From positions 1 through 64,000 of the forward strand of contig CAMBXO010000002.1 in assembly GCA_945871915.1 (NCBI GenBank): 64,000 bases of DNA. Direction: 5' to 3'. Origin of the DNA: Singulisphaera sp. GP187. Lineage in GTDB: Bacteria > Planctomycetota > Phycisphaerae > Phycisphaerales > SM1A02. The notes under the pieces are model-generated. The model had not been told where the DNA came from. It did not search any database and was given only the letters and a program-made list of their open reading frames with translations. Position numbers and translations under genes: made by a program. Below are positions 56,069 to 64,000 of the stretch, piece by piece; position 1 is the first letter of the stretch; each line of letters begins with the position of its first letter.

Positions 56069-58234
56069 ATGGGCAAACACGTTCCAGCATCCGTCGAGAC
56101 TCAAATCGGCGGCCGCACATTTAAATTCGAAACAGGCAAAGTTGCCAAATTGGCCCACGGTGCAGTGATGTGCACCTTTGGCGACACGGTGGTTCTGGCA
56201 ACCGCTGTTCGCGCCTCCCCACGGGCTGGCATCGACTTCTTTCCTCTGACCTGCGACTACCGTGAGAAGTATCCGGCCGTTGGCCGTTTTCCCGGTGGAT
56301 TCCGCAAGCGAGAGGGTGCTCCAACGGAGAAAGAAATCCTCACCATGAGAATGATTGACCGACCCATTCGGCCACTCTTTCCAGAAGGATTCCTTGACGA
56401 AATCCAATTGCAGACGATCGTGCTCAGCCATGACGGGCAGACGGATTCCGATGTGATTGCTTGCACCGCAGCCAGTGCGGCATTGAGCATTACCGACGCC
56501 CCATTCCTTGGGCCAATCGCCACCGTTCGCGTGGGTCGCATTCATACGGACAACGGCCCGCAGTTTGTCATCAATCCAAGCGTGGCCCAACTTGAGTTCA
56601 GCGATCTCGATCTGGTCTTGAGCGGTCACAAAGACGGCATCAACATGATCGAAGTCGGTGCAGCCGAGATTGATGAAGCTGCCATGGTGAGTGCCATTCA
56701 GTTTGGATACGACGAAGGCATCAAGCCGCTAGTCGCTCTGATCAACAAGTTGCGTGAGGCCTGCAAGGCTCCAAGCGTGAATGCTGGTGCGTTGATGCTT
56801 CCATCAGCCGAAACCTTTGCCAAAGTGAAGTCGGTGGTTGGCGAGGAACTTCGTAAAGCACGACAAATCACTGGGAAACAACCTCGCAACGACGAAGTGG
56901 ATCGCTTGCGCACATGGGTGCTCGAGAATCACTTCGCCATTCCAAAGGGACTTTCCTACAGCGATCATGTTGCGGCTGAGAAGACGCAGCGCGAGGCCAA
57001 AGAATCGTTCCGCATCCTGGAAAAGAAACTCACGCACGATCTGGCTGGCAATCAAGGCATTCGACCCGACGGTCGCGGCCTCAAGCAGATTCGTCCGCTG
57101 GATATGTCCGTTGGCATTTTGCCACGAACACATGGCAGCGCGCTCTTTCAGCGAGGTGAGACCCAGAGCATTGTCAGTTGCGTGCTTGGCACCATTAAGG
57201 ATGAACAAATCGTCGACGGCTTGCTTCCGGAATATGCGAAAAAGTTCTACCTGCATTACAGCTTTCCTCCGTTCTGCACGGGAGAAGCTGGACGCATCAC
57301 GGGTCCTGGTCGCCGCGAAATCGGTCACGGTGCCTTGGCGGAACGAAGTTTGCTCGCCATCCTTCCCAGCCCTGAAGACTTTCCGTACACCATTCGAGTC
57401 TCCAGTGAAATTACTGAGAGCAATGGTTCAAGCAGCATGGCCAGCGTGTGTGGTGGATGCTTGGCCATGATGGACGCGGGCGTTCCAATCAAGGCCACCT
57501 GCGCCGGAATTAGCGTGGGTCGCTTTACCAGCAGTGAAGGCAAAGTCACTCATGTGACGGACATCGTTGGCGAAGAGGATTTCTTCGGCGAGATGGACTT
57601 CAAAGTAAGCGGCACCCGCGATGGCATCACGGGAATTCAGTTGGACCTGAAGGCCCGCGGTCTTGGGATTGAGGAAATTGTTTCTGTTCTCAATCAAGCA
57701 CGCGAAGGTCGTCTGCAAATCATTGATCTGATGGAGGCGGTCATTGCCAAGCCGCGTGCCGACATTAGTTTGTTCGCGCCACGCATTATCAAGGTCAAGA
57801 TTGATCCGGAGAAGATCGGCAAACTCATCGGCCCTGGTGGCAAGACCATTCGAGGCATTCAAGCCCGCACTGGCTGTCAGATCGATGTTGAAGAGGATGG
57901 AACGGTCTTTATTGCCAGTGCCGACGCATCCAAATCGGCTCAGGCTCAGGCCGAAGTTGAGGCCCTTGGCGCCGAGATCAAGGTCGGAACGGTCTACGAA
58001 GGCAAGGTCGTGGCAATTAAAGAGTTCGGTGCCTTTGTTGAACTGGTCCCTGGCACCGATGGCATGTGCCACATCAGTGAATTGGCTCACGGTTTTGTGA
58101 AGGCTGTCAGTGATCAAGTCAAAATGGGTGATGTCATCAGGGTGAAGGTGCTGAATGTGGACGAAAACGGCCGTATCAAGCTCAGCCGTAAGGCACTCTT
58201 GACGCAACCGGAGCCAGTTGCCAAACCAGCCTGA
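56069..58234 (+). CDS. pnp: Polyribonucleotide nucleotidyltransferase (PNPase)
   Basis: PNPase degrades RNA 3' to 5' by phosphorolysis and can add nucleotides in reverse. The 721 residues contain two RNase PH domains (about 12-225 and 335-550; GDTVVLATAV, DYREKYPAVGRFPGGF, GRITGPGRREIGHGALAERSL, ITESNGSSSMASVCGG), the helical PNPase domain between them, then KH (DPEKIGKLIGPGGKTIRGIQ) and S1 (GTVYEGKVVAIKEFGAFVELVPG) RNA-binding domains at the C-terminus. An AGGAG sits before the ATG at 56069. It is downstream of rpsO and ends at a strong terminator. Confidence 0.97.
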   Translation: MGKHVPASVETQIGGRTFKFETGKVAKLAHGAVMCTFGDTVVLATAVRASPRAGIDFFPLTCDYREKYPAVGRFPGGFRKREGAPTEKEILTMRMIDRPIRPLFPEGFLDEIQLQTIVLSHDGQTDSDVIACTAASAALSITDAPFLGPIATVRVGRIHTDNGPQFVINPSVAQLEFSDLDLVLSGHKDGINMIEVGAAEIDEAAMVSAIQFGYDEGIKPLVALINKLREACKAPSVNAGALMLPSAETFAKVKSVVGEELRKARQITGKQPRNDEVDRLRTWVLENHFAIPKGLSYSDHVAAEKTQREAKESFRILEKKLTHDLAGNQGIRPDGRGLKQIRPLDMSVGILPRTHGSALFQRGETQSIVSCVLGTIKDEQIVDGLLPEYAKKFYLHYSFPPFCTGEAGRITGPGRREIGHGALAERSLLAILPSPEDFPYTIRVSSEITESNGSSSMASVCGGCLAMMDAGVPIKATCAGISVGRFTSSEGKVTHVTDIVGEEDFFGEMDFKVSGTRDGITGIQLDLKARGLGIEEIVSVLNQAREGRLQIIDLMEAVIAKPRADISLFAPRIIKVKIDPEKIGKLIGPGGKTIRGIQARTGCQIDVEEDGTVFIASADASKSAQAQAEVEALGAEIKVGTVYEGKVVAIKEFGAFVELVPGTDGMCHISELAHGFVKAVSDQVKMGDVIRVKVLNVDENGRIKLSRKALLTQPEPVAKPA

Positions 58235-58262
58235 CAAGGGTTTATCTACTGCCTAAATACAA

Positions 58263-58303
58263 CGGGAGGCCCCAACCGCTAGGCGGGGGCCTCCCGCTTT
58301 CTT
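58263..58303 (+). terminator. Rho-independent terminator of pnp
   Basis: An 11-bp perfect GC-rich stem (58263-58273 with 58286-58296) with a 12-nt loop is followed by CTTTCTTT. It starts 28 bp after the pnp stop codon. Confidence 0.9.
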
Positions 58304-58344
58304 TGAATAGTTTCAAGATCTAGTGAAGATAACTTGCAGAATGC

Positions 58345-58364
58345 CCATTCTTGAGTCAGAATGG
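58345..58364 (+). promoter_or_regulatory. Hairpin in the leader of the cold-shock protein gene
   Basis: CCATTCT (58345-58351) and AGAATGG (58358-58364) form a perfect 7-bp stem with loop TGAGTC, partly extended by TGCC and GGCA on either side. It lies 38 nt before the csp ATG at 58403. It could be a structured 5' leader such as those that make cold-shock mRNAs temperature-responsive, but there is no direct evidence. Confidence 0.4.
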
Positions 58365-58402
58365 CAGGGAGAAGTCGTCGCCTAACCAAAGTGGAGCCCT
58401 CA

Positions 58403-58663
58403 ATGAGCGAATCAACCGATCTGTCCGAAATCACTGGAACCGTGAAATGGTTTGATCCGCGAAAGGGTTTCGGATTTGTGGTGGGTCCTGAGGGGCAAGA
58501 TATTTTTGTCCACTTTTCGGTCATTGATCAAGCAGATGGATTTAAGACGCTCCGCGATGGCGAGGCGGTGGTCTATTCGGCGACCAAGGGGCAAAAAGGT
58601 TGGTCTGCAACAAAGGTGAAGAGCACGCGAGTTCCTTCATCCAACCCTGCACAGGCCCACTGA
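58403..58663 (+). CDS. Cold-shock domain protein (CspA family)
   Basis: An 86-residue single-strand nucleic-acid-binding protein. The cold-shock OB-fold is at about 8-70, with the RNP1-like KGFGFVVGPEGQDIFVHFSVI (here WFDPRKGFGFV in place of the common WFNxxKGFGFI), and a basic tail of about 15 residues extends beyond the domain. A GTGGAG at 58391-58396 precedes the ATG at 58403. The frame extends upstream to 58361 without a ribosome site. The gene stands alone between pnp and a histidine kinase. Confidence 0.95.
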   Translation: MSESTDLSEITGTVKWFDPRKGFGFVVGPEGQDIFVHFSVIDQADGFKTLRDGEAVVYSATKGQKGWSATKVKSTRVPSSNPAQAH

Positions 58664-58730
58664 TTTCGCCAAACTTTTCTGTCACAGCTCGCATCGCTGA
58701 CGCACCGGATTTGCGCAGCGGAATTCACAC

Positions 58731-59645
58731 ATGAATACTCCTTTGTTCAACGGCATCCTGATTGGATTCGTCGCAGGGGTGTTGGTGGCAGCCTTGGCCT
58801 TGATTCGTTCTTTGGTGCGGCGGTCCCGTCGCACCCTGGAAGCGGAACGGCGTGCAGGTGCGGTGGAACGCCTTGCCGAACTAGGCAGCATGACAAGCGG
58901 CCTTGCGCATGAAATCAAGAATCCGCTGAGCACCCTGACGCTCAATGCTCAATTACTTCGCGAGGAAGTGCTTGAGTGCGAGATTCCAGAATCCACCAAG
59001 GCGACTGTGACGCGGCGAGCGGATGCTCTGGCTCGCGAAAGTACGCGGCTGAAGGACATTCTTGCTGACTTTCTGCAGTTCGCCGGCCGAATGAAACTCG
59101 ATCCTCAAGAACGAGACTTGCGCGAGCTGCTTCAAGACCTTGCAGACTTTTTCCATCCCCAAGCGGACCGCGCCGGGGTGCTCTTGCGTGTGGATGTGCC
59201 GGGGATTCCGGTCATGGCTGCCATCGATTCGGGGTTGCTGAAACAGGCTCTCCTGAACCTCGCCATCAATGCGATTCAGGCCATGAATCCCGAGGGAAAG
59301 GCAGAACCAGGTGAGCGTCGCGGAGAACTGATTCTGCGACTTGAACTTGACTCAACCGGAAGCGAAGCTCGGCTCAGTGTGATTGATAATGGCCCTGGCA
59401 TTCCAGAACAACGCCGATCAACCATTTTTCGTCCTTATGGAAGTACCAAACCGGGTGGAAGCGGTCTAGGTCTTGCAACATCGCGGCGAATTGTTGAGGA
59501 ACACGGTGGATCGGTGAAACTCTTCAACGGCCCGGAGCGGGGATCATGCTTTACGCTATGCCTGCCGCTCAAGAGACCTGCCGTCAGTCCAGCCAATCCT
59601 TCGCCTTCAAGCGTTGCGGCACATACACCTCGGTCACATAGCTGA
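58731..59645 (+). CDS. Sensor histidine kinase (orphan)
   Basis: A 304-residue kinase. One membrane helix (about 7-29) anchors it, followed by a short linker and a DHp domain with phospho-acceptor His60 in GLAHEIKNPLSTL, then an HATPase_c domain with the N box NLAINAIQAM, DNGPGIP and GGSGLGLATSRRIVEEHGG. There is no sensory domain between helix and DHp, so it may sense the membrane or depend on a partner. No response regulator gene is adjacent. Its last 62 bp overlap the convergent top6A gene; the tail from about 285 on (SPANPSPSSVAAHTPRSHS) is low-complexity and does not affect the kinase domain. Confidence 0.92.
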   Translation: MNTPLFNGILIGFVAGVLVAALALIRSLVRRSRRTLEAERRAGAVERLAELGSMTSGLAHEIKNPLSTLTLNAQLLREEVLECEIPESTKATVTRRADALARESTRLKDILADFLQFAGRMKLDPQERDLRELLQDLADFFHPQADRAGVLLRVDVPGIPVMAAIDSGLLKQALLNLAINAIQAMNPEGKAEPGERRGELILRLELDSTGSEARLSVIDNGPGIPEQRRSTIFRPYGSTKPGGSGLGLATSRRIVEEHGGSVKLFNGPERGSCFTLCLPLKRPAVSPANPSPSSVAAHTPRSHS

Positions 59646-60717
59646 TGTCCTTTGTAATCAGCGACTCCACTTCCATCTTAAATCCACTGGTGAGCAGCCC
59701 CTCGATTTCCCGCTGCCAACCCTTGTGAGCTTGAAACCACGGATAGGCCGCAATTTCCTTGGCTCGCTTCACATCATTGTCGTTCAAGGCAATTTGAACA
59801 TCGTCACTCAGATTGCAAGCCTTGTAGTCCTTGGAACGGATTCCAAGAAACTTGGCATCAGGAATTGCAAGCCTTTCACTTTCAAAGGCCAATGATATGC
59901 TGCCCTGCTTGATGACGCTGTAGATGTAATGCCCCCACGGATCGCAGTCGAGCAGGCAATACACCGGCAATCCAAGTTCCTCATTCAGTCGCCTCAGCAT
60001 GCGACGCACACCGCGAGGCGGCTGACCACCACCCTCCGTCAAAATGCAATTGTGCTTTTCCCAGAAGCGATCCTCATTGAATCGATTCCACACGGTGTTT
60101 TTTTCAACATGCAGCACAAACTCGGCTTCACACTTTTTAAACTGGATCACATCGGGTTCCACAATGCTTGGAATGGCGTACCCACCGCTGCCCATGTGTC
60201 GACAGTCGATTTCGTCACCGGAATCCACCAGCGTCACATTGCCCACAATGGTTCCCGCCTTCTTGGCAAAGATCCGAAGTTCCTCACGCAAGGCACCGAT
60301 CGAGACTTCAAGATCCTCAAGGATTCCATCGCTTTCATCTTGGTCTGCAAATGTTTTTTCCTTGGTACCGGCAACCGTATGCAGCCCCTTGTAAAACATT
60401 CCTCGAAGGCTGAGCGTCTTTTCCGCCTCGATCAAGGTCTTCACGCTGCTGGAATGCAACATGGTTTGCATAAAATTCTTCGCCTGATTCAAATTGAAGA
60501 GTTGCCGCTCCTGTGCAGCATCGCCCATCTGAAGAATGCCCTTGCGTTTGTTCCAGATGGTATTGCTGCGGGTTCGAGCCGGAATCGAAACCACTGGCTC
60601 TTTCCCACTCAAGGCTCGCTTGGCGACCGTTTCGGCCATAGCCACAATCTTTTGTGAGGTCACTCGATCGCGTGCTTTCGTAGCCGCTGAAGGAGAAAGT
60701 TTTGAAATCTTTGCCAT
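59584..60717 (-). CDS. top6A: DNA topoisomerase VI subunit A
   Basis: Subunit A of the type IIB topoisomerase. It makes the double-strand DNA break. The 377 residues have the winged-helix CAP-like domain with the active-site tyrosine Tyr109 in SLRGMFYKG, the place of the Spo11/Top6A RxxYY motif. The Toprim domain carries Glu205 in VEKNTVWNRF and Asp257/Asp259 in LLDCDPWGHYIYSVI, which bind Mg2+. GSGGYAIPS and GGGQPPRGVRRML are further Top6A-typical sequences. The length fits archaeal Top6A (about 370). AAGGA lies nine bases before the ATG. It follows top6B by 37 bp. Confidence 0.95.
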   Translation of the reverse strand: MAKISKLSPSAATKARDRVTSQKIVAMAETVAKRALSGKEPVVSIPARTRSNTIWNKRKGILQMGDAAQERQLFNLNQAKNFMQTMLHSSSVKTLIEAEKTLSLRGMFYKGLHTVAGTKEKTFADQDESDGILEDLEVSIGALREELRIFAKKAGTIVGNVTLVDSGDEIDCRHMGSGGYAIPSIVEPDVIQFKKCEAEFVLHVEKNTVWNRFNEDRFWEKHNCILTEGGGQPPRGVRRMLRRLNEELGLPVYCLLDCDPWGHYIYSVIKQGSISLAFESERLAIPDAKFLGIRSKDYKACNLSDDVQIALNDNDVKRAKEIAAYPWFQAHKGWQREIEGLLTSGFKMEVESLITKDISYVTEVYVPQRLKAKDWLD

Positions 60718-60754
60718 GGTGTTGTTCCTTGCGTGAGCCCTGTGATTTCAAGAA

Positions 60755-62800
60755 TCAGAAAAGGCTTGGGCCATCGCGATCAGCAGACTTGCGGGGTTTC
60801 TTCACGTCCGCCGTACCAGCCGGACGGAGAGTTGCCGGGGCAGGCGTTCGCTTGGTTGGCCGTTCGATCGATGGGGGCATGGCACTCTGGACAACCACAA
60901 TGCCCTCTTCATCGGGGGATTCCTGTTCCTGAACCACTTTGCCATCCACATCAAGGCTCTGATCCGCAGCGGCGGTATGTGCGCGAGCCTGTTTCAGGAG
61001 CGCGTCATGCACCTTCTTGGTGTCAACGCCTGCAATGTCATGCAACGCCTTGCTGACTTCACCAATGTATCGCTCAAAGATGTCGCGTCGTTCCCCCTGC
61101 CGTTGCATCTGTTGCCGCTTGTTCAGATAGGTGCCGAGTTTGCGCCCGCATTCCATCAGGGCAAGCCTCATTTCCTTTCGAATCTCGTCGTAATCCGCAA
61201 TCGCCTCTTTGCTTTCGCTGGTAAACGGAACCCACACGCTTGCAACATGAATCATGATCACCAGTGGACCGATGGGCAGACTTCCACGCGGCTGCTGCAA
61301 GTTATAGTTTCGCCAACTGGTCTCCACGACGGCCTTAAAACTGCTGCACGCGCTTTGCTGAAATAGAAGCGGCACTCGATTGGCGAAGCGAATCACTCTG
61401 GCCGTTTCGTCGCCCGGCAACTCTCCGCCGAATGCAATCGCTGCTTCAATTTGAAAGGGCCGTCCCCGATAGACGGCTGGTTCGCGCGTACTTGCGGCAT
61501 AAAACTCGGCTCGAACCCCTTTGAGCATTCCCGCCAGCAATTGGCGAACACCAATTGGAACAAGACAATCCGTCGGTGGCGGTGCCAGTTTCGCGTTCTG
61601 CAGCGCGTCAAAGAGTTTTTCGGTCACCGACGGATCAAGATCCGAAACCTTGCGCCGACTGGAAAGACCCACTTTTTCGCAGAGGCTTCCTGCGGTGGCA
61701 GCACTCACTCTGCAGAACCGTTCTCGCAGGAAGTTGAAAAGTGTTCCGTGATCACTTGCCTCGAAATCTTTCAGCATCTGCAAGAGCGTTCCCAGTTCTA
61801 TCCCTCTGGGGTGCGGCTGAATCTCCTTGGCTTCCGGTGGAAGTTCTTGAACAGCACGTGGAAAAACGGTCACACCCTGAGTCTCAGTCGTCACCGCAGC
61901 GACAACCGCCGCACCTGCTTCCACTTTGGCAAGAATCGGTGTATCCGAATCATCATCATTCACACGCGACGGTGGAACAAAGACGATCCGAGCATGCGGA
62001 TTGGCAATGGCGGTGAGTTCCAGAAACTCATCCACCGACCCACGGCCCCGCTGATACCGCCCCTCCAATTCAATGCTGACACATGTGCCGTGGCGGTAGA
62101 CCGCTGCATCGAGAAACCCTCCGCTTTCTCCAGCGAGAGAGCGTGTGCCCGCTGTCAACGATCGAAAACGCTTGGGAGGAAAATCCGTCGTCTCTTTGTC
62201 AAGCGTCACCTCGGCCCGATTGGTCTTGGTGTTCATCGCCAATTCGATGTGATGCGCCGCCTTCGTGGCACCCGGCTTGGTATGAATCACCATCGGGCGA
62301 CCGGTGGTAATCAATCCATACATGCCCGCGGCGCTGATACCGATTCCCTGCTGTCCTCGACTCATTTTTAATCGGTGAAACTTGCTGCCATAGAGCAGCC
62401 GACCAAAAATATTCTCGACCTGCTTGCGAACAATTCCGGGACCATTGTCCACAACGGTGACTCGGTATCTCGAACTCTTGGCTGATGCGGGTCGATCCGG
62501 CTGCAGATCTTCGATGATGACCGACAACTCTGGAAGGATGGCTCCCTCTTCGCACGCATCGAGACAGTTGTCGACCGCCTCTTTGACCGTGGTTAAGAGA
62601 GCCTTTCGGGGATTGTCAAACCCAAGCAGATGTCGATTCTTGGCGAAAAATTCGCTCACGCTGATGTCGCGCTGACGATCGGCCATTTCGTCAGCGGTTG
62701 CACCGCGCGATCGCTTAGGCTTGGTCCCCGCGATCTGGGGATGGTCTTGTGCAGACTTTCTTTTAGACGACTCCATCACGACTGCTTCCGTGCCTGACAT
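60755..62800 (-). CDS. top6B: DNA topoisomerase VI subunit B
   Basis: The ATPase subunit that captures the second DNA duplex and works with subunit A. The 681 residues exceed the 530 or so of typical archaeal Top6B; the extra length is mostly in the polar N-terminal 40 residues, a middle segment and a C-terminal tail of about 60 residues rich in charged residues. The GHKL motifs are intact: VKEAVDNCLDACEEG with Glu74 and Asn78, DNGPGI with Asp118, and GQQGIGISAAGMYGL at 149-163. The transducer region has VPFTSESKEAIADYDEI with the conserved switch lysine. GGAGG is six bases before the ATG at 62800. The gene is divergent from ndk. Confidence 0.95.
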   Translation of the reverse strand: MSGTEAVVMESSKRKSAQDHPQIAGTKPKRSRGATADEMADRQRDISVSEFFAKNRHLLGFDNPRKALLTTVKEAVDNCLDACEEGAILPELSVIIEDLQPDRPASAKSSRYRVTVVDNGPGIVRKQVENIFGRLLYGSKFHRLKMSRGQQGIGISAAGMYGLITTGRPMVIHTKPGATKAAHHIELAMNTKTNRAEVTLDKETTDFPPKRFRSLTAGTRSLAGESGGFLDAAVYRHGTCVSIELEGRYQRGRGSVDEFLELTAIANPHARIVFVPPSRVNDDDSDTPILAKVEAGAAVVAAVTTETQGVTVFPRAVQELPPEAKEIQPHPRGIELGTLLQMLKDFEASDHGTLFNFLRERFCRVSAATAGSLCEKVGLSSRRKVSDLDPSVTEKLFDALQNAKLAPPPTDCLVPIGVRQLLAGMLKGVRAEFYAASTREPAVYRGRPFQIEAAIAFGGELPGDETARVIRFANRVPLLFQQSACSSFKAVVETSWRNYNLQQPRGSLPIGPLVIMIHVASVWVPFTSESKEAIADYDEIRKEMRLALMECGRKLGTYLNKRQQMQRQGERRDIFERYIGEVSKALHDIAGVDTKKVHDALLKQARAHTAAADQSLDVDGKVVQEQESPDEEGIVVVQSAMPPSIERPTKRTPAPATLRPAGTADVKKPRKSADRDGPSLF

Positions 62801-62952
62801 GCAACCTCCATGAATCGAGAGCGAGGCAGTATGCCAGTGTTTCGGCTTTCCGGACCACTTCAAGCCTGTTTTCAGTTGACTCCACCCGCAGCCGCGGCAG
62901 AAGGATTCGCTACCATCTTGCCCCCACACACCCCAACTCAGGAACCGCTCCC

Positions 62953-63423
62953 ATGGAAACCACTCTGATCATTCTGAAGCCCGATGCCGTCCAACGAGGC
63001 TTGATGGGCCGCATCATCACCCGCTTTGAAGACAAGGGGTTACAGATTGTGGGCGGCAAACTGATGCAGATTTCTCAGGAACTCGCTGCTCAGCATTACA
63101 AAGATCACGCCAGCAAGCCGTTTTACGCCGGGTTGGTCCGCTTTATGACCAGCAGCCCGGTATTCGTTCTGGCGATCCGCGGTAATTCAGCTATTTCAGT
63201 CTGCCGAAACATGATGGGTGCCACATTTGGTAGCAAGGCTGCAAGTGGCACCATTCGCGGAGACTTTGGTGTTTCAAATAGTTACAACCTGGTTCACGGC
63301 TCCGACAGCCCAGAAGCTGCCGCTCGCGAAATAAGCCTGTTTTTCAAGAGTGGTGAAGTTTTGGAATTCAAGCGAGCCGGCGAATGCTGGGTCTATGACC
63401 TGAGTGGCGGCAAGGCGGAGTGA
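62953..63423 (+). CDS. ndk: Nucleoside diphosphate kinase
   Basis: Ndk balances nucleoside triphosphate pools by moving the gamma-phosphate through a phospho-histidine. The 156 residues include LIILKPDAVQRGLMGRII, the ASKPFYAGLVRFMTSSPV segment and NLVHGSDSPEAAAREISLFF with active-site His115. The Gly-Asp-Phe (RGDFGVS) motif is also typical. It is divergent from the topoisomerase VI operon, with 152 bp between the two start codons. The upstream region contains TACCAT at 62911-62916 as a weak -10 candidate. Confidence 0.96.
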   Translation: METTLIILKPDAVQRGLMGRIITRFEDKGLQIVGGKLMQISQELAAQHYKDHASKPFYAGLVRFMTSSPVFVLAIRGNSAISVCRNMMGATFGSKAASGTIRGDFGVSNSYNLVHGSDSPEAAAREISLFFKSGEVLEFKRAGECWVYDLSGGKAE

Positions 63424-63724
63424 GTCTGATAAGTCGGCAACCGCCCGTTTTGCATTGAATTGACCGGTTGGGGCAAATCGACCCATGTATATGGGGGCGC
63501 ATTTTTTTTGGTTTGCTCGAGAACTGAATCTACGGCCACCCCACGAACGAATACAGACACGGATTTCACTTCACTGACCCCACCGACTCCTGTTTCCACA
63601 TCTGAATTCTTGAATGCCACAGAACTGAACGGCTTCTGTTTCGTGGCACTCCCTTTGCTTGTTTGACTCAGCCTCCCGCATTGCAGTCGGAAGGCATTGC
63701 ACCCCACACGACTGAAAGACACCC
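63424..63724. other. Intergenic region (301 bp) with no recognised feature
   Basis: Between ndk and the last, truncated gene there is no supported gene. It has an eight-T run at 63502-63509 without a proper stem before it. The small open frame at 63460-63666 reads as Thr/Ser-rich sequence with no ribosome site and is not called. Confidence 0.5.
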
Positions 63725-64000
63725 ATGATTGATTCGCTCTTTGGTTCCAACGCACCCATCAAGCCATTGCGGCATCGCCGTCGCACTGCGGCGATCGTGC
63801 GCCGCGGGGGCGTGAAACCTGCCGCATTGGCACCTGCGGATGTGGCTCTGCTGAGTGAAATCATGGCAGAGCCGATGGATTTCATGGATTCCCCGGAATT
63901 CGTAAAGCCCAACGCACAGGCCAACCTTTATCTTGTTCCAGAGCCGATTCGACGACCTGATGTCACGTGGTATGGGCCGCTGATGGATGACCTCTCTGCA
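63725..64000 (+). CDS. Uncharacterised protein, N-terminal part (runs off the window)
   Basis: An open frame starts at the ATG at 63725 and continues for 92 codons to the window end without a stop. The sequence starts with a basic stretch (PLRHRRRTAAIVRRGGVKP), has an acidic helix (ADVALLSEIMAEPMDF), and ends with Trp/Tyr-containing segments. No domain was recognised. Codon usage resembles its neighbours, so it is likely a real gene whose identity needs the rest of the sequence. Confidence 0.55.
   Translation, partial: MIDSLFGSNAPIKPLRHRRRTAAIVRRGGVKPAALAPADVALLSEIMAEPMDFMDSPEFVKPNAQANLYLVPEPIRRPDVTWYGPLMDDLSA

Noticed and set aside
57428-58237. A 269-codon open frame antisense to pnp
   Set aside because: The plus strand encodes the S1 and KH domains of PNPase here. 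The antisense product lacks any motif and has no ribosome site.
63460-63666. A 68-codon open frame after ndk
   Set aside because: It is Thr/Ser-rich, lacks a ribosome site and shares no motif with known proteins.
1-64000. CRISPR arrays, insertion sequences, prophage or integrase genes
   Set aside because: No direct-repeat/spacer pattern, transposase or integrase motif was seen on either strand, so no mobile element is claimed.

Overview
The window reads as a chromosomal segment of a Gram-negative bacterium, most consistent with the Planctomycetota and probably the class Phycisphaerae. The basis is the combination of secreted proteins ending in a PAPGA...GLAG...RRRK sorting motif, extracellular enzymes with duplicated dockerin-like tails (DLDGNCxVDSGDxALxLLD), several large pseudopilins with [10 protein letters not shown] leaders, and a lipid A/heptose gene cluster that implies an LPS outer membrane. 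The assignment is an inference from gene content. No 16S rRNA or other phylogenetic marker was compared. I saw no tRNA, rRNA, CRISPR array, insertion sequence or phage gene, so this looks like ordinary vertically inherited sequence with some unusual genes.

Layout. 1-6280 holds the end of a sorting-motif protein, two tandem paralogous membrane proteins, an MlaF-like ABC ATPase, murD, a lipoprotein, ispF and an unusual two-domain protein (degenerate P-loop kinase plus deoxyribosyltransferase-like). 6365-23341 holds a pseudopilin and then an alpha-glucan island: two tandem secreted branching-enzyme-like GH13 proteins, a sorting-motif protein, the minus-strand operon amylase-malQ-glgP, and the divergent plus-strand operon for a CUT1 sugar importer whose binding protein and first permease are fused in one polypeptide. 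23426-28176 holds a secreted CxxCH/dockerin-like protein, truA, a PIG-L deacetylase, a DegT aminotransferase and dut. 28186-37276 is one long minus-strand run: ECF sigma factor, probable membrane anti-sigma partner, periplasmic protein, then a five-gene oligopeptide-type ABC transporter with enlarged permeases. 37315-39128 is HU-dnaB. 39229-43406 is an LPS core/lipid A cluster (heptosyltransferase, maf, lpxK, hldE). 43458-47938 holds a Ser/Thr kinase, a RidA protein and two tandem pseudopilins. 48026-51987 is an NfeD-NfeD-FloA-glycosyltransferase run. 51984-55509 holds a carboxyltransferase, rdgB and a YkgJ-type protein. 55672-58663 is rpsO-pnp-csp. 58731-64000 holds an orphan histidine kinase, both subunits of DNA topoisomerase VI, ndk and a truncated unknown gene.

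How the parts work together. The glucan island makes a coherent route. Secreted GH13 enzymes act on starch or glycogen outside, the importer takes up maltodextrins, and the amylase, MalQ and GlgP convert them to glucose and glucose-1-phosphate. The amylase also carries a signal peptide, so it probably acts in the periplasm.

The most notable items are (1) a complete top6B-top6A operon, normally an archaeal/plant enzyme, with the catalytic tyrosine, Toprim and GHKL residues in place; (2) the solute-binding-protein/permease fusion; (3) the kinase-like/deoxyribosyltransferase-like fusion at 5147-6280; (4) promoters whose -10 boxes lie only 6-9 nt before the start codon, including two divergent gene pairs that share one overlapping -10 element, which suggests leaderless transcription; and (5) the duplicated dockerin-like secreted GH13 pair. 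Most gene junctions inside operons overlap as ATGA, TGATG or TAATG, and this was used to choose starts.
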